From an uncultured Bacteroidia bacterium (GTDB lineage: Bacteria; Bacteroidota; Bacteroidia; Bacteroidales; F082), in contig CACYHX010000003.1 in NCBI GenBank assembly GCA_902774365.1, positions 1 through 64,000 of the forward strand: a DNA stretch of 64,000 nucleotides, in the 5' to 3' direction. How positions within the stretch are numbered: the stretch's first letter is position 1; every line of letters begins with the position of its first letter. Position numbers and translations under genes: made by a program. The notes beneath the pieces were generated by a model. It ran no database searches, was not told where the DNA came from, and saw only the letters and a program-made list of their open reading frames with translations. Shown piece by piece: positions 39,600 through 48,903 of the stretch.

Positions 39600-40730
39600 A
39601 TGCAATTCCGCGATCTGAAAACCCAATATAACGTCCTGAAGGACGAAATGGACAAGGCCATCCTCGAGGTGGTCGCCTCATCGGCCTATGTGATGGGCCC
39701 GAAAATCAAGGAGATGGAAGCCGCTTTTGCCGAATACGTCGGCATGAAGCATTGCATCGCCTGCAACAGCGGCACCGACGCCCTGCTGCTGGCCTTGAAG
39801 GCTTGGGATGTCAAACCCGGCGATGCCGTCTTCGTCCCTAGCTTCACTTTCTTCGCCTCGGCCGAGGTCATCGCCATGCAAGGCGCGACGCCCGTCTTCG
39901 TCGACGTCGACAAAGACACCTTCAACATGGATGTGACTGACCTTGAGCGTAAAATCGAGCAGACGTTGAAAGCTGGCAAACTCACACCCCGCGTCATCAT
40001 CGCCGTCGACCTGTTTGGCCTGCCCGCCGATTTCAAGGCTATCCGCAAGGTGGCTGACCAATACGGTCTCTATGTCCTCGAAGACGGCGCCCAAGGCTTT
40101 GGAGGCCGCATCGGTGAGCAGAAGGCCTGCACCTTCGGCGACATCGCCACCACCTCGTTCTTCCCCGCCAAGCCCGTGGGGTGCTATGGCGACGGCGGCG
40201 CCGTGTTCACCAACAACGATGAATGGGCGCAACTTGTCGACTCCTACCATATCCATGGTAAGGGCAGCGACCGTTACGACAACATCCGCATCGGCATGAA
40301 TTCGCGTATGGACAGCATCCAGGCGGCCATCCTGATTGTCAAGCTGAAGGCGTTCAAGGACTACGAATTGGTCGATGTCAACAAGGTGGCGGCACGCTAC
40401 ACCGAGAAGCTGAAGGACGTGGTGAAGACGCCTATCGTCCCTGAAGGCTACTATTCCAGCTGGGCACAATATACATTGCAGGTGGAGAACAAGGAAGTCA
40501 GGGCGGGCCTGCAGGCTGCTTTGAAGGCTCACGACATCCCCACGGCTGTCTATTATCCCATTCCGATGCATCGCCAGACGGCTTTCAACTATCTGAACTT
40601 GGACGACAACCGTTGCCCGGTCTCCGACATGCTGGCCGACACGGTCATCTCGTTGCCGATACATCCTTACCTCTCGGAGTCAGACCAAGACTTGATTTGT
40701 AAGGTGGTTTGTGATTATCTTTGCAAATAA
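39600..40730 (+). CDS. wbpE: DegT/DnrJ/EryC1-type aminotransferase, WbpE-like
   Basis: PLP-dependent sugar aminotransferase of 376 residues. Motifs: CNSGTDALLLAL (56-67), PSFTFFASAEVI, EDGAQGFGG (161-169) and the Schiff-base Lys191 in FFPAKPVGCYGDGGA. It is close to WbpE/WlbC, which forms UDP-GlcNAc(3NH2)A from the 3-keto sugar. Position next to a WbpD-type acetyltransferase supports this substrate. The ATG directly follows the heptamer repeat. Confidence 0.88.
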   Translation: MQFRDLKTQYNVLKDEMDKAILEVVASSAYVMGPKIKEMEAAFAEYVGMKHCIACNSGTDALLLALKAWDVKPGDAVFVPSFTFFASAEVIAMQGATPVFVDVDKDTFNMDVTDLERKIEQTLKAGKLTPRVIIAVDLFGLPADFKAIRKVADQYGLYVLEDGAQGFGGRIGEQKACTFGDIATTSFFPAKPVGCYGDGGAVFTNNDEWAQLVDSYHIHGKGSDRYDNIRIGMNSRMDSIQAAILIVKLKAFKDYELVDVNKVAARYTEKLKDVVKTPIVPEGYYSSWAQYTLQVENKEVRAGLQAALKAHDIPTAVYYPIPMHRQTAFNYLNLDDNRCPVSDMLADTVISLPIHPYLSESDQDLICKVVCDYLCK

Positions 40731-40742
40731 TTATCTGACAAC

Positions 40743-41864
40743 ATGGGCGTTAGGGCATATTTAAGCGACTGGGCTTCTCGCGACAACTACGATGAGGTGA
40801 TGGAGTATTTGTCTGTCACCGAGACGCAGCACGCTCCGAGGTTCGAGTTTGACGATGCCCCGGATGCTCTGAGGGAGTTGATTACGGTAGCAGAGACACC
40901 CCGTGGCCCCGAGCGCTCCCAGTGGCTGAACGATTATGCTGAAAAGTCATGGGAAGTGCCTGATGGCGAAGCCGAGGTGCTGCTCGCCAAAGACCATCTG
41001 AACGCCATCCGTTATTTAAATCGTTATCTACGCATGGCCAATGCCAAATTGAAGCAAGACGGCTATCTGGTTTGTGCGTTCGATACGGCCCAAAAGCGTC
41101 GTGCCCAAATCTTCAGCCGTTACCCGAAGATTATTGCCTATATAGTCTATTTCTTTGATTTCCTGTGGCATAGGGTGTGTCCTAAGGTGGGACTGACACG
41201 CCGATTTTATTACTTCTGCACACGAAAGGTGAGGAAGGTGTTCCCGCGCCCAGAGGTGTTGGGCAGGCTGTATTATTGTGGCTTTGAGGTGGTCAGCGAG
41301 CGGTATATCCACGACCGTTATTGTGTTATCGGACAAAAGAAACGTTCGCCGCACAAAGAGCCTCATACCTATGGCCCTCTCGTCAGGTTGCGCAGGATAG
41401 GGAAGGATGGAGTGAAATTCAATGTGTTCAAGTTTCGCACGATGTATGCCTATTCTGAGTACTTGCAGACTTATATCTACGAAAACAATGACTTGGATGT
41501 GGGGGGCAAATTCAACGATGACTATCGCGTCACCGAGTGGGGACGTTTCTTGCGTAAGACGTGGCTTGATGAGTTGCCCATGTTTATCAACATCCTGAAA
41601 GGGCAGATGAAATTGGTCGGTGTGCGGCCGCTGAGCCAACAGTATTTCGATTTGTACACAAAAGAAATACAAGAACTTAGAATAAAAACAAAGCCAGGCC
41701 TTTTGCCGCCGTTCTATGTCGACATGCCTGAGACCTTGGATGAGATCCAGGAGAGTGAGCGCCGTTATTTGGAGGCCTATTTGGAGCATCCTTTCCGCAC
41801 CGACTGGAAATATTTCTGGAAAATTGTCGCCAACATTCTTTTCAGAGGCAAGCGCTCCAAATAA
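40743..41864 (+). CDS. Initiating sugar transferase with a methyltransferase-like N-terminal region
   Basis: The C-terminal half (about 205-373) is a bacterial sugar transferase (WbaP/PglC type) that loads a sugar phosphate on undecaprenyl phosphate: FKFRTMYAYSEY, WGRFLRKTWLDELPMFINILKG, LVGVRPLSQQYF, KPGLLPPF. The N-terminal half (about 1-200) lacks the usual catalytic-membrane start; it has one hydrophobic stretch (IIAYIVYFFDFLW, about 130) and a segment GRLYYCGFEVVSERYIHDRY that resembles the end of a SAM-methyltransferase fold. It probably begins the repeat unit of the glycan. The fused part is of unknown function. Confidence 0.88.
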   Translation: MGVRAYLSDWASRDNYDEVMEYLSVTETQHAPRFEFDDAPDALRELITVAETPRGPERSQWLNDYAEKSWEVPDGEAEVLLAKDHLNAIRYLNRYLRMANAKLKQDGYLVCAFDTAQKRRAQIFSRYPKIIAYIVYFFDFLWHRVCPKVGLTRRFYYFCTRKVRKVFPRPEVLGRLYYCGFEVVSERYIHDRYCVIGQKKRSPHKEPHTYGPLVRLRRIGKDGVKFNVFKFRTMYAYSEYLQTYIYENNDLDVGGKFNDDYRVTEWGRFLRKTWLDELPMFINILKGQMKLVGVRPLSQQYFDLYTKEIQELRIKTKPGLLPPFYVDMPETLDEIQESERRYLEAYLEHPFRTDWKYFWKIVANILFRGKRSK

Positions 41865-41922
41865 TCCAAACAAACAATATTTTCGGTTGTTTTTTTTCTT
41901 GTTTTATTTAAAAAATAATCCT

Positions 41923-41930
41923 TACATTTG
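41923..41930 (+). promoter_or_regulatory. Probable promoter of the wzm operon (-7 box TACATTTG)
   Basis: TACATTTG matches TAnnTTTG, with TTG at 41899-41901 and a 21-base spacer as -33 box. It would give a leader of about 135 bases before the ATG at 42070. The leader may fold (AGCC...GGCT around TATC...GGATA), but I recognise no riboswitch. Confidence 0.55.
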
Positions 41931-42069
41931 CAGATTGTAATTTTAGGTGTATTTTAGCCTGGATTGCATTTTGTCCGCTATCTCATAAGTTTGGGATATG
42001 TGGCTTAAATACAAATAGTTATGCTTTCTTGATGTGAGTCAAGATGCGAAAGCTTTACACTTTTTTGAG

Positions 42070-42948
42070 ATGAGTAGTAATACGGAAAACGAAAACTGGA
42101 CCACCATCATCAAGCCTCGTAACAAGCTTTTTGAGGTGAATCTGAAAGAGATATGGGACTATCGTGACCTTTGGGCTATATTTGTGAAGCGGAACATCGC
42201 GGTAACCTATAAGCAGACCGTCTTAGGGCCGTTGTGGTGGATCATACAGCCCGCATTGACGGTTATCATGTACATGGTGGTGTTTGGCGGTATCGCTGGT
42301 ATTCCCACCGATGGCATCCCTCAGCCCTTGTTTTACCTAGGCGGCATTGCCATGTGGGGCTATTTCTCTTCTTGTTTAGGAAATGCATCAAACACCTTTG
42401 TGGCCCATGCTGGCATGTTTGGTAAGGTCTACTTCCCTAGGCTGATTATGCCTTTGGTGAGTATCACCAGCAACTTGGTGAGGTTTAGCATCCAGTTGCT
42501 CTTGTTTGTGATAGTTTACATCTACTATGCTTTCATTGGGCAGGCACCCAGCCCCAACTGGTATTTGCTGCTGTTTCCGCTTTTGGTGTTGATGTTGGCT
42601 GGCCAGGCCTTGGGCTTTGGCATCATCGTTTCTTCAATGACGACCAAGTATCGTGACTTGCAAATTCTGTTCTCCTTTTTCGTCTCTCTGTGGATGTATG
42701 CCACGCCTATTGTCTATCCTTTGAGTCAAGTGAAGGGCAAAATGGTTGCTGGCTTTGATCTATACCGACTCATGCACTTCAATCCTGTAACTCCCATCAT
42801 TGAGACCTTTAAGCATGGCGCATTAGGTGCTGGCGAGTTCATTGGTTGGGGCTGGCTGGCCTATAGCTTCGGATTCATGCTCGTGGTGCTATTCCTTGGC
42901 ATTCTGATTTTCAACAAGGTCCAGAAGAGCTTTATGGATACGGTGTGA
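42070..42948 (+). CDS. wzm: Polysaccharide ABC transporter permease (Wzm)
   Basis: Integral membrane subunit of an O-antigen/capsule-type ABC exporter, 292 residues with about six spans. Family marks: DLWAIFVKRNIAVTYKQTVLGPLWW near the N-terminus, FGKVYFPRLIMPL, and the C-terminal LMHFNPVTPIIETF. ATG at 42070 is preferred to GTG 42034. The matching ATPase (51059) is 8 kb downstream with transferases in between. Confidence 0.92.
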   Translation: MSSNTENENWTTIIKPRNKLFEVNLKEIWDYRDLWAIFVKRNIAVTYKQTVLGPLWWIIQPALTVIMYMVVFGGIAGIPTDGIPQPLFYLGGIAMWGYFSSCLGNASNTFVAHAGMFGKVYFPRLIMPLVSITSNLVRFSIQLLLFVIVYIYYAFIGQAPSPNWYLLLFPLLVLMLAGQALGFGIIVSSMTTKYRDLQILFSFFVSLWMYATPIVYPLSQVKGKMVAGFDLYRLMHFNPVTPIIETFKHGALGAGEFIGWGWLAYSFGFMLVVLFLGILIFNKVQKSFMDTV

Positions 42949-42984
42949 TTAAGAAGAGCATTTTTTAATAGAGTATGATTATTG

Positions 42985-43977
42985 ATGGCGAAAGATATTA
43001 CCATTATTGTTCCTGTATACAATGCTTCACGCTATCTTAAAGAGTGTTTGGAAAGTGTTAGGAGGCAGTTGGGGGAGTGGAGCTGTGTTCTAGTAAATGA
43101 TGGATCAACTGATGATAGTTGGTCAATTATTGATGAGTATTGTGCTTTAGATGATAGGTTTTCAGGTGTAAGCAAACAGAATGAACAATCTTGTGGTAAA
43201 GCCAAGTTGTATGGTGTGAAAAGTGCCCAGTCTGATTTTGTATTAATTCTTGATGCTGATGATGTTTTGGGTGACGATGATTATGTTGAAAGACTAATGC
43301 AAAAACAACGAGAAACCGATGCGGATATTGTGATTTCTCGTATGTGTTGTTTTGAGAACGAGATTGGAAACATTGTATGGAGTTTGCCTGATGATCAGTT
43401 TGATATAAGCCAAGTGATAGATGGTGAATCGGCTTGTCTGCTGACAATTCCCGACTGGTCCATCGGATTAAACGGATGCCTGACAAGGCGAGATCTTTAT
43501 AACGCTTTTTTCCCGTTTTCTAAGGGAAATTGGGCGAATTTAGATGAGGTAATGAGTAGAGAGTTGTTGCAAAAAAGTGGACGAGTGGCTTTTTCGGATC
43601 CAAAATACTATTATCGTAGAAATCCTTTGAGTGTGACACAGGCAATTTCTCCCTTTTTGTTTGACCGGACAATAAATGATGCTGTTTTGGTGCAATTTGC
43701 TCAAAAGTATTATCCTAGAAAGAAAGCTTTGATAGGTGAATTGGCACAAAAGCACTTTGCAAACTTGCGACAATCCATTGTCGATTATGAAACGATAAAG
43801 GATAAACTGACAGACGAAGGATGTGAAAGAGTGGAAAAGGCATTGGCACAGTCATATTATTTAATGGATATCGGGCTGCAAATGAAGAGAAGCTTAATTT
43901 GGGGAATAACCATCGCTTTGCTACGTCGATTCTCCTTTTTCCAGCACCTTGTTGTTGCACTAGATAGAATACGATAA
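42985..43977 (+). CDS. Family 2 glycosyltransferase
   Basis: GT-A transferase of 330 residues: TIIVPVYNASRYL, VNDGSTDDS and LILDADDVLGDDDY (nucleotide-sugar and metal binding). The C-terminus has a weak hydrophobic stretch (LIWGITIALLRRFSFF). The gene is visibly AT-rich relative to wzm upstream. ATG 42985 is preferred to TTG 42982. Donor and acceptor are unknown. Confidence 0.88.
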   Translation: MAKDITIIVPVYNASRYLKECLESVRRQLGEWSCVLVNDGSTDDSWSIIDEYCALDDRFSGVSKQNEQSCGKAKLYGVKSAQSDFVLILDADDVLGDDDYVERLMQKQRETDADIVISRMCCFENEIGNIVWSLPDDQFDISQVIDGESACLLTIPDWSIGLNGCLTRRDLYNAFFPFSKGNWANLDEVMSRELLQKSGRVAFSDPKYYYRRNPLSVTQAISPFLFDRTINDAVLVQFAQKYYPRKKALIGELAQKHFANLRQSIVDYETIKDKLTDEGCERVEKALAQSYYLMDIGLQMKRSLIWGITIALLRRFSFFQHLVVALDRIR

Positions 43978-44394
43978 ATGGAATCTTCAACTATTTATGA
44001 TTGCCGTATTGTTGATTTGCGGAAGATTCACGATGTTAGAGGGAACCTTACTCCTATAGAAGGAGGAAAAGACATACCTTTTGATATTAAACGGGTGTAT
44101 TATCTTTATGACGTGCCTGGAGGCGAAAGTCGTGGCAGCCACGCTCATAAGCAGCTACAGCAATTGATAGTGGCGGCTAGCGGTAGTTTTACCGTAACTC
44201 TTGACGATGGGCAAGAAAAAAAGTTGTTTAATCTTAACCGTTCATATTACGGTTTGTTGATTGTGCCAGGTATTTGGCGAACTATTGATGATTTTTCTTC
44301 TGGAGCAGTATTGCTATGTCTTGCATCCGACCATTATGATGCAGAAGATTATATTAGAGATTATAACGCTTTTTTACAATTCAAAGGGTTATGA
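43978..44394 (+). CDS. dTDP-4-oxo-6-deoxyglucose 3,4-ketoisomerase (FdtA/QdtA-like cupin)
   Basis: Cupin of 138 residues matching the WxcM-like FdtA/QdtA family: [17 protein letters not shown], the histidines in [21 protein letters not shown] and [18 protein letters not shown]. It moves the keto group from C4 to C3 of the dTDP sugar. It directly follows the glycosyltransferase and overlaps the next gene by 4 bases (ATGA). Whether it yields the galacto (FdtA) or gluco (QdtA) epimer cannot be told. Confidence 0.88.
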   Translation: MESSTIYDCRIVDLRKIHDVRGNLTPIEGGKDIPFDIKRVYYLYDVPGGESRGSHAHKQLQQLIVAASGSFTVTLDDGQEKKLFNLNRSYYGLLIVPGIWRTIDDFSSGAVLLCLASDHYDAEDYIRDYNAFLQFKGL

Positions 44395-44846
44395 TACATC
44401 CGCTTTCAGATTGTCAGGCAAGAATACCCGCTTCTACGCGGGTTTGGCAGTTTTGTGTGGTTTTGCAAGGGGCAAGAATAGGAGAGGACTGCAATATCTG
44501 TTCCCATTGCTTGATAGAAAACGAGGTTGTCGTTGGCAATAGGGTGACTGTGAAAAGCGGTGTTCAACTATGGGATGGTATTACTTTGGAGGACGATGTT
44601 TTTGTAGGTGCAAATGTAACGTTTACTAATGACAGGTATCCTCGTTCAAGGAATGAAAAGTGGGAAATGGAGAAGACTGTTGTCAGACGTGGTGCAAGCA
44701 TTGGCGCGGGATCAGTTGTATTGTGTGGAATTGAGATCGGTGAGAACTCTATGATTGGTGCGGGGAGTGTGGTTACAAAGAATGTCCCAGCGGGAGAATT
44801 GTGGGTGGGTAATCCAGCACGGTTTGTCAGAAAAGTAGTTGTGTGA
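44391..44846 (+). CDS. FdtC/QdtC-like dTDP-3-amino-sugar N-acetyltransferase
   Basis: Hexapeptide-repeat acetyltransferase of 151 residues ([51 protein letters not shown]). Between an FdtA-type isomerase and an FdtB-type aminotransferase, it most likely acetylates the 3-amino group of the dTDP sugar. Overlaps both neighbours (ATGA upstream; TGATG downstream). Confidence 0.86.
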   Translation: MIHPLSDCQARIPASTRVWQFCVVLQGARIGEDCNICSHCLIENEVVVGNRVTVKSGVQLWDGITLEDDVFVGANVTFTNDRYPRSRNEKWEMEKTVVRRGASIGAGSVVLCGIEIGENSMIGAGSVVTKNVPAGELWVGNPARFVRKVVV

Positions 44847-45955
44847 TGATACCATTCCTTTCATTGAAAGATATTACTGCCAAATATGCCGACGAAATCT
44901 CTTCGGCTGTAGAACGTGTTGTTGATAGCGGATGGTACCTTCAAGGTAAGGAAAACGAGCTGTTTGAGCATCATTATGCCGACTACATCGGTACAAAATA
45001 CTGTATTGGTTGTGGCAATGGCCTAGATGCTCTGATTTGGATCTATAGGGCTTACATCGAACTTGGCGTTATGCAACATGGCGATGAAGTCGTTGTGCCT
45101 GCAAATACTTACATCGCTTCGGTTTTGGCTATTACTGAGAATGGGTTGAAAGCTGTTTTGGTGGAACCAGACCCGAATACGTTGGAACTGGATGAAAACA
45201 AGATTGAGGAAGCAATTTCTTTTCGTACCAAGTCCATCCTTTTGGTACATCTATATGGGCGTTGTGCCTATACGGAAAAGATTGGAGAATTGTGCAAAAA
45301 ATATCATCTGCATCTTGTTGAGGACAATGCCCAAGCACATGGATGTAAATACAAAGGACTAAAAACGGGCTCAATTGGTGAAGCAGCAGGGCATAGTTTT
45401 TATCCTGGTAAGAATTTAGGCGCATTGGGTGATGGCGGTGCGGTGACAACCAACAATAAGGAACTGGCTGATTGCATCAGGGCATTGGCCAATTATGGCA
45501 GCTCAAAAAAGTATGTGTTCAAGTATTGTGGCCGTAACAGCCGTTTGGATGAGATTCAGGCGGCAGTGCTGGATGTGAAGTTGCGCCATTTGGATGAGGA
45601 CAATCATTTGAGGCAAAAGGTGGCAGCCTATTATTATGATAACATTTGCAATCCATTGATTACTCTTCCACTTCGATTGCCGGATGAGAACAATGTGTAT
45701 CATGTTTTCCCGATTTTGTGTGAGTGTAGAGACGAGTTGCAGCAGTATTTGACGGAACATGGTGTGCAGACATTGATACATTATCCTATTCCGCCTCATT
45801 TGCAAGGATGTTATAACAGTGAATGGGAGGGCTTGTCTTTGCCTATCACCGAACGATTGGCCAAACAAGAGCTGAGCCTGCCGATTAGTCAAGTGATAAA
45901 TAGTAAAGAAATGTCGTTAGTTGTTGAACTTATCAATTCTTTTCATTTGAGATGA
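44846..45955 (+). CDS. FdtB/QdtB-like dTDP-sugar 3-aminotransferase
   Basis: PLP aminotransferase of 369 residues: [31 protein letters not shown] (159-167) and Schiff-base Lys189 in [16 protein letters not shown]. Cassette with the isomerase and acetyltransferase implies a 3-acetamido-3,6-dideoxyhexose (Fuc3NAc or Qui3NAc). The dTDP-glucose synthase and dehydratase (RmlA/RmlB) are not in the window. ATG 44846 is preferred to GTG 44843. Confidence 0.88.
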   Translation: MIPFLSLKDITAKYADEISSAVERVVDSGWYLQGKENELFEHHYADYIGTKYCIGCGNGLDALIWIYRAYIELGVMQHGDEVVVPANTYIASVLAITENGLKAVLVEPDPNTLELDENKIEEAISFRTKSILLVHLYGRCAYTEKIGELCKKYHLHLVEDNAQAHGCKYKGLKTGSIGEAAGHSFYPGKNLGALGDGGAVTTNNKELADCIRALANYGSSKKYVFKYCGRNSRLDEIQAAVLDVKLRHLDEDNHLRQKVAAYYYDNICNPLITLPLRLPDENNVYHVFPILCECRDELQQYLTEHGVQTLIHYPIPPHLQGCYNSEWEGLSLPITERLAKQELSLPISQVINSKEMSLVVELINSFHLR

Positions 45956-46854
45956 CGAAACCTTTGGTTTCAGTTGCAGTTGTTACCTACAACTCGTCCA
46001 AGACGGTTGTAGAGACATTGGATAGTATTGCCAATCAGACTTACCCCGATTTGGAACTGATTGTGAGCGATGATTGTTCGATCGATAATACTGTTGAAAT
46101 TTGCCGAGAATGGATTGAGACGCACAAGGAACGTTTTGTACGAACGGAATTGCTGGTCGTTGAGAAAAACACTGGCGTTTCGGCAAATATGAATCGGGCA
46201 GAGGCGGCGTGTCAAGGTGAATGGGTAAAGCCTATTGCTGGTGACGATGTGTTGTTGCCAAAGTGTGTTGAGATTTATGTGGATTATGTAAATAACCATC
46301 CTGAAGTTGTGTGCGTGTTTGGGAAAGTGGAAACTTTTGGTGATAATAACGATATTGCCGCCCGTTTCCAAGGTACTGTTTTTGACTACTCATTCTTTGC
46401 TTTGTCGATTGCAGAACAATATAAGTGGTTAATAACTCGTTCGTTTCAGCCAATCCCTGCGGCATCATTCTTTTTTAATAGAATAGGACTCAAATGCATG
46501 GGAATGGAGAATGATGAGCGAATTCCGATGCTTGAAGATTGGCCAAAGTGGATTAGGTGTTTAGAAAAAGGAATAAGATTCCATTTTGTTGATAAAATTG
46601 TTGTTCGATATAGAGTTTCTGATAATAGTATTTGTAGTGGAACTTTATATAGAGAAAAGTTTCAAAAATCGTTGGCTCAAATGTATATTTATTATCAGTA
46701 TGGACCAGCTATAAAATATAAAGGATTCTGGCTTGCTACATTTAAATACATTCATTGTAAATATGTGATAACTGGGAGTGTTTTGTGGCATGCGGTGGAT
46801 TTTGTCATTAGACATGCGAGCCGGTTAGTTCGCAAGCAAGATGAGTTTTACTAG
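45952..46854 (+). CDS. Family 2 glycosyltransferase
   Basis: GT-A transferase of 300 residues: [21 protein letters not shown] and [12 protein letters not shown]. Starts inside the end of the aminotransferase gene (ATGA). Base composition turns clearly AT-rich in the last third (from about 46600), which suggests a recombination join. Specificity unknown. Confidence 0.88.
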   Translation: MTKPLVSVAVVTYNSSKTVVETLDSIANQTYPDLELIVSDDCSIDNTVEICREWIETHKERFVRTELLVVEKNTGVSANMNRAEAACQGEWVKPIAGDDVLLPKCVEIYVDYVNNHPEVVCVFGKVETFGDNNDIAARFQGTVFDYSFFALSIAEQYKWLITRSFQPIPAASFFFNRIGLKCMGMENDERIPMLEDWPKWIRCLEKGIRFHFVDKIVVRYRVSDNSICSGTLYREKFQKSLAQMYIYYQYGPAIKYKGFWLATFKYIHCKYVITGSVLWHAVDFVIRHASRLVRKQDEFY

Positions 46855-46897
46855 TTTACAGTTGAAATAGAAAATGATTGCTAATCACATCTAAGTA

Positions 46898-47887
46898 ATG
46901 CAAAAGCTTTTGACAATAGTAGTCCCCGTATACAAAGTCGAGCCATACATCAATAAGTGTCTTGACTCATTGGTTTTGGAGGATGAGCATTTAATGAATC
47001 AACTGGAAGTCGTCATTGTTAATGATGGCACGCCCGATAATTCGGCGGAGATGAGTCGAGAGTACGTGAAGCGCTACCCGAACACATTTCGTCAGATTGA
47101 TAAAGAAAACGGCGGACATGGTTCTGCTTGGAATGTGGGTCTGAAGGAAGCTACAGGAAAATATCTACGTTTTTTGGATTCGGATGACTGGCTGACGAAT
47201 TTGGATAAGTTAATGTATGTGTTGCAGAGAAGTGATGCGGATGTTGTTATGACTAATCTGAACAACTATCATGAAGATACTAAATGTAATGATTTGTGGC
47301 AATTATCAGCGAACCAATCTAATGAGTTGAGAGATGTTGAACAATTTAATTTTGATGACTTTTATGGAAGAACTAATGTGATGAACTTTTTGTTCTCTAC
47401 ATACAAAACCGAATTGTTACAGCCTTTATATCCATTATTTATGGAAAAAGTAATGTATGATGATTCTATTTTGTATGCCATCCCTTTTATACATGCTAAA
47501 AATTATCTGTGCTGCGATTTTGTGTTGTACAATTATTTGTCTGGTCGAGTGGGACAAAGCATGAATTCTTCTGTCAAAAGAAAGAATGTCAAATCATTAT
47601 TAAAGACTTACCTGTATGAGATGGACTATATTTCTAAGCATATAGATAAACTTGGTGAACAAAGAAAAATGTCATTGTTTCGGATAATGGCATCAGATAG
47701 CAGTTATCTTCTTCATATGCTGACGTATTTACCATGGCATGAATTCAAAAAGCAAATCTCAATATGTGTGCCGTTCTTCCATCTAGAGCAGAAAGAGTGG
47801 AAAAGAGGGAAAATGAATGCTCGTTTTTTGAAATATCCACTTCCATTGTTTTACATGATTGAAAAAATACGCCAAACATTTAATTAA
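46898..47887 (+). CDS. Family 2 glycosyltransferase
   Basis: GT-A transferase of 329 residues: VVPVYKVEPYINKCLDSL, VNDGTPDNSAEM, KENGGHGSAWNVG and FLDSDDWL. It is clearly AT-rich. It shares plan and motifs with the gene at 48904 (same KCLDSL, NDGTPDNSA, HGxAWN, LDSDDW), so the two are paralogues of different base composition. Specificity unknown. Confidence 0.88.
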   Translation: MQKLLTIVVPVYKVEPYINKCLDSLVLEDEHLMNQLEVVIVNDGTPDNSAEMSREYVKRYPNTFRQIDKENGGHGSAWNVGLKEATGKYLRFLDSDDWLTNLDKLMYVLQRSDADVVMTNLNNYHEDTKCNDLWQLSANQSNELRDVEQFNFDDFYGRTNVMNFLFSTYKTELLQPLYPLFMEKVMYDDSILYAIPFIHAKNYLCCDFVLYNYLSGRVGQSMNSSVKRKNVKSLLKTYLYEMDYISKHIDKLGEQRKMSLFRIMASDSSYLLHMLTYLPWHEFKKQISICVPFFHLEQKEWKRGKMNARFLKYPLPLFYMIEKIRQTFN

Positions 47888-47897
47888 GCTTAGCTTT

Positions 47898-48902
47898 ATG
47901 TCTATTTCCTTTATCATACCGGTTTTTAATGGTCGAGACACCATCATCCCTTGTATTGAAAGCATTCGTGCTCAAATGCAGGGCGATGATTATGAAATAA
48001 TTATAGTCGATGATTTTTCTACGGATGATACGAGGGATATAATCACAAAATATGCGGAATCTTGTCAACAAATCAAACTTTTTTGTCAGTCAAAAAATCG
48101 TAGACAAGGAGCTGCAAGAAATCGTGGTTTAAAGGAAGCTAAAGGTGATTATATCACATATATAGATGCAGATGATTTTGTGCTTGAAGGGTTTGCAAAG
48201 GCATGGGCAACTGCAATTGAGACAAAAGCGGATATGATTTATGGCTTTATGGAGATAGAAAGGCCTAATGGTATATCTGTTCACAAACTATCTGATATTC
48301 CCCCAAAAATCATGACCGGTAAAGAGTTTGCAAACACCTATTGTGATGATGGTGTTTTTTATTATCCACCTTCATACATTTACAAACGCTCTTTTATGGA
48401 GCAAATCAACGCCGCATTCATAGAGGATCGCCAACATGAAGATCGCGATTGGTTAGCAAGTGTACTGGTTCAAGCTGAAACGGTTGCGGTGTGTCCTCAC
48501 GCAACATACCGATATACTTTTAACCCTAATTCTACATGTCACGCTCCTCGCTACTCTACTGTCTTTGATCATGTGGCTAGTGGTGTTAGGCATGTTGATT
48601 TGGCTGAACAACTCAAATCAGATTGCCCTAAACTTTCTGCCACTCTTTATGCCTTTGGTATGGAGGAAATCCATCATTCAATCCGTTTGCGCAATCTCAC
48701 CAAATTCAAATGGTCTGACAATAAGAATCTATACGACGAACAGAATTTGAAACCGCTTGTCTCTGACCTTAAGCGTCTATGTAAATCACATCCAATGCCC
48801 TGTGAAGTGTATATGGTTGCCTATTGCCCTTTGTTAATCAAGGCGACTACTTTCATAGCCAGCCCAGTGGCGTCTCTAATTAGAAAAATGAAACATCAAT
48901 AA
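47898..48902 (+). CDS. Family 2 glycosyltransferase
   Basis: GT-A transferase of 334 residues: SFIIPVFNGRDTIIPCIESI, VDDFSTDDTRD, NRRQGAARNRGL and YIDADDFVL. ATG 47898 (MSISFIIPV) is chosen; an upstream in-frame start would overlap the previous gene. AT-rich like its upstream neighbour. Specificity unknown. Confidence 0.88.
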   Translation: MSISFIIPVFNGRDTIIPCIESIRAQMQGDDYEIIIVDDFSTDDTRDIITKYAESCQQIKLFCQSKNRRQGAARNRGLKEAKGDYITYIDADDFVLEGFAKAWATAIETKADMIYGFMEIERPNGISVHKLSDIPPKIMTGKEFANTYCDDGVFYYPPSYIYKRSFMEQINAAFIEDRQHEDRDWLASVLVQAETVAVCPHATYRYTFNPNSTCHAPRYSTVFDHVASGVRHVDLAEQLKSDCPKLSATLYAFGMEEIHHSIRLRNLTKFKWSDNKNLYDEQNLKPLVSDLKRLCKSHPMPCEVYMVAYCPLLIKATTFIASPVASLIRKMKHQ

Positions 48903-48903
48903 T

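Noticed and set aside
41931-42069. Riboswitch or JUMPstart/ops element in the wzm leader
   Set aside because: Some pairing can be drawn (AGCC/GGCT), but no known consensus is recognisable.
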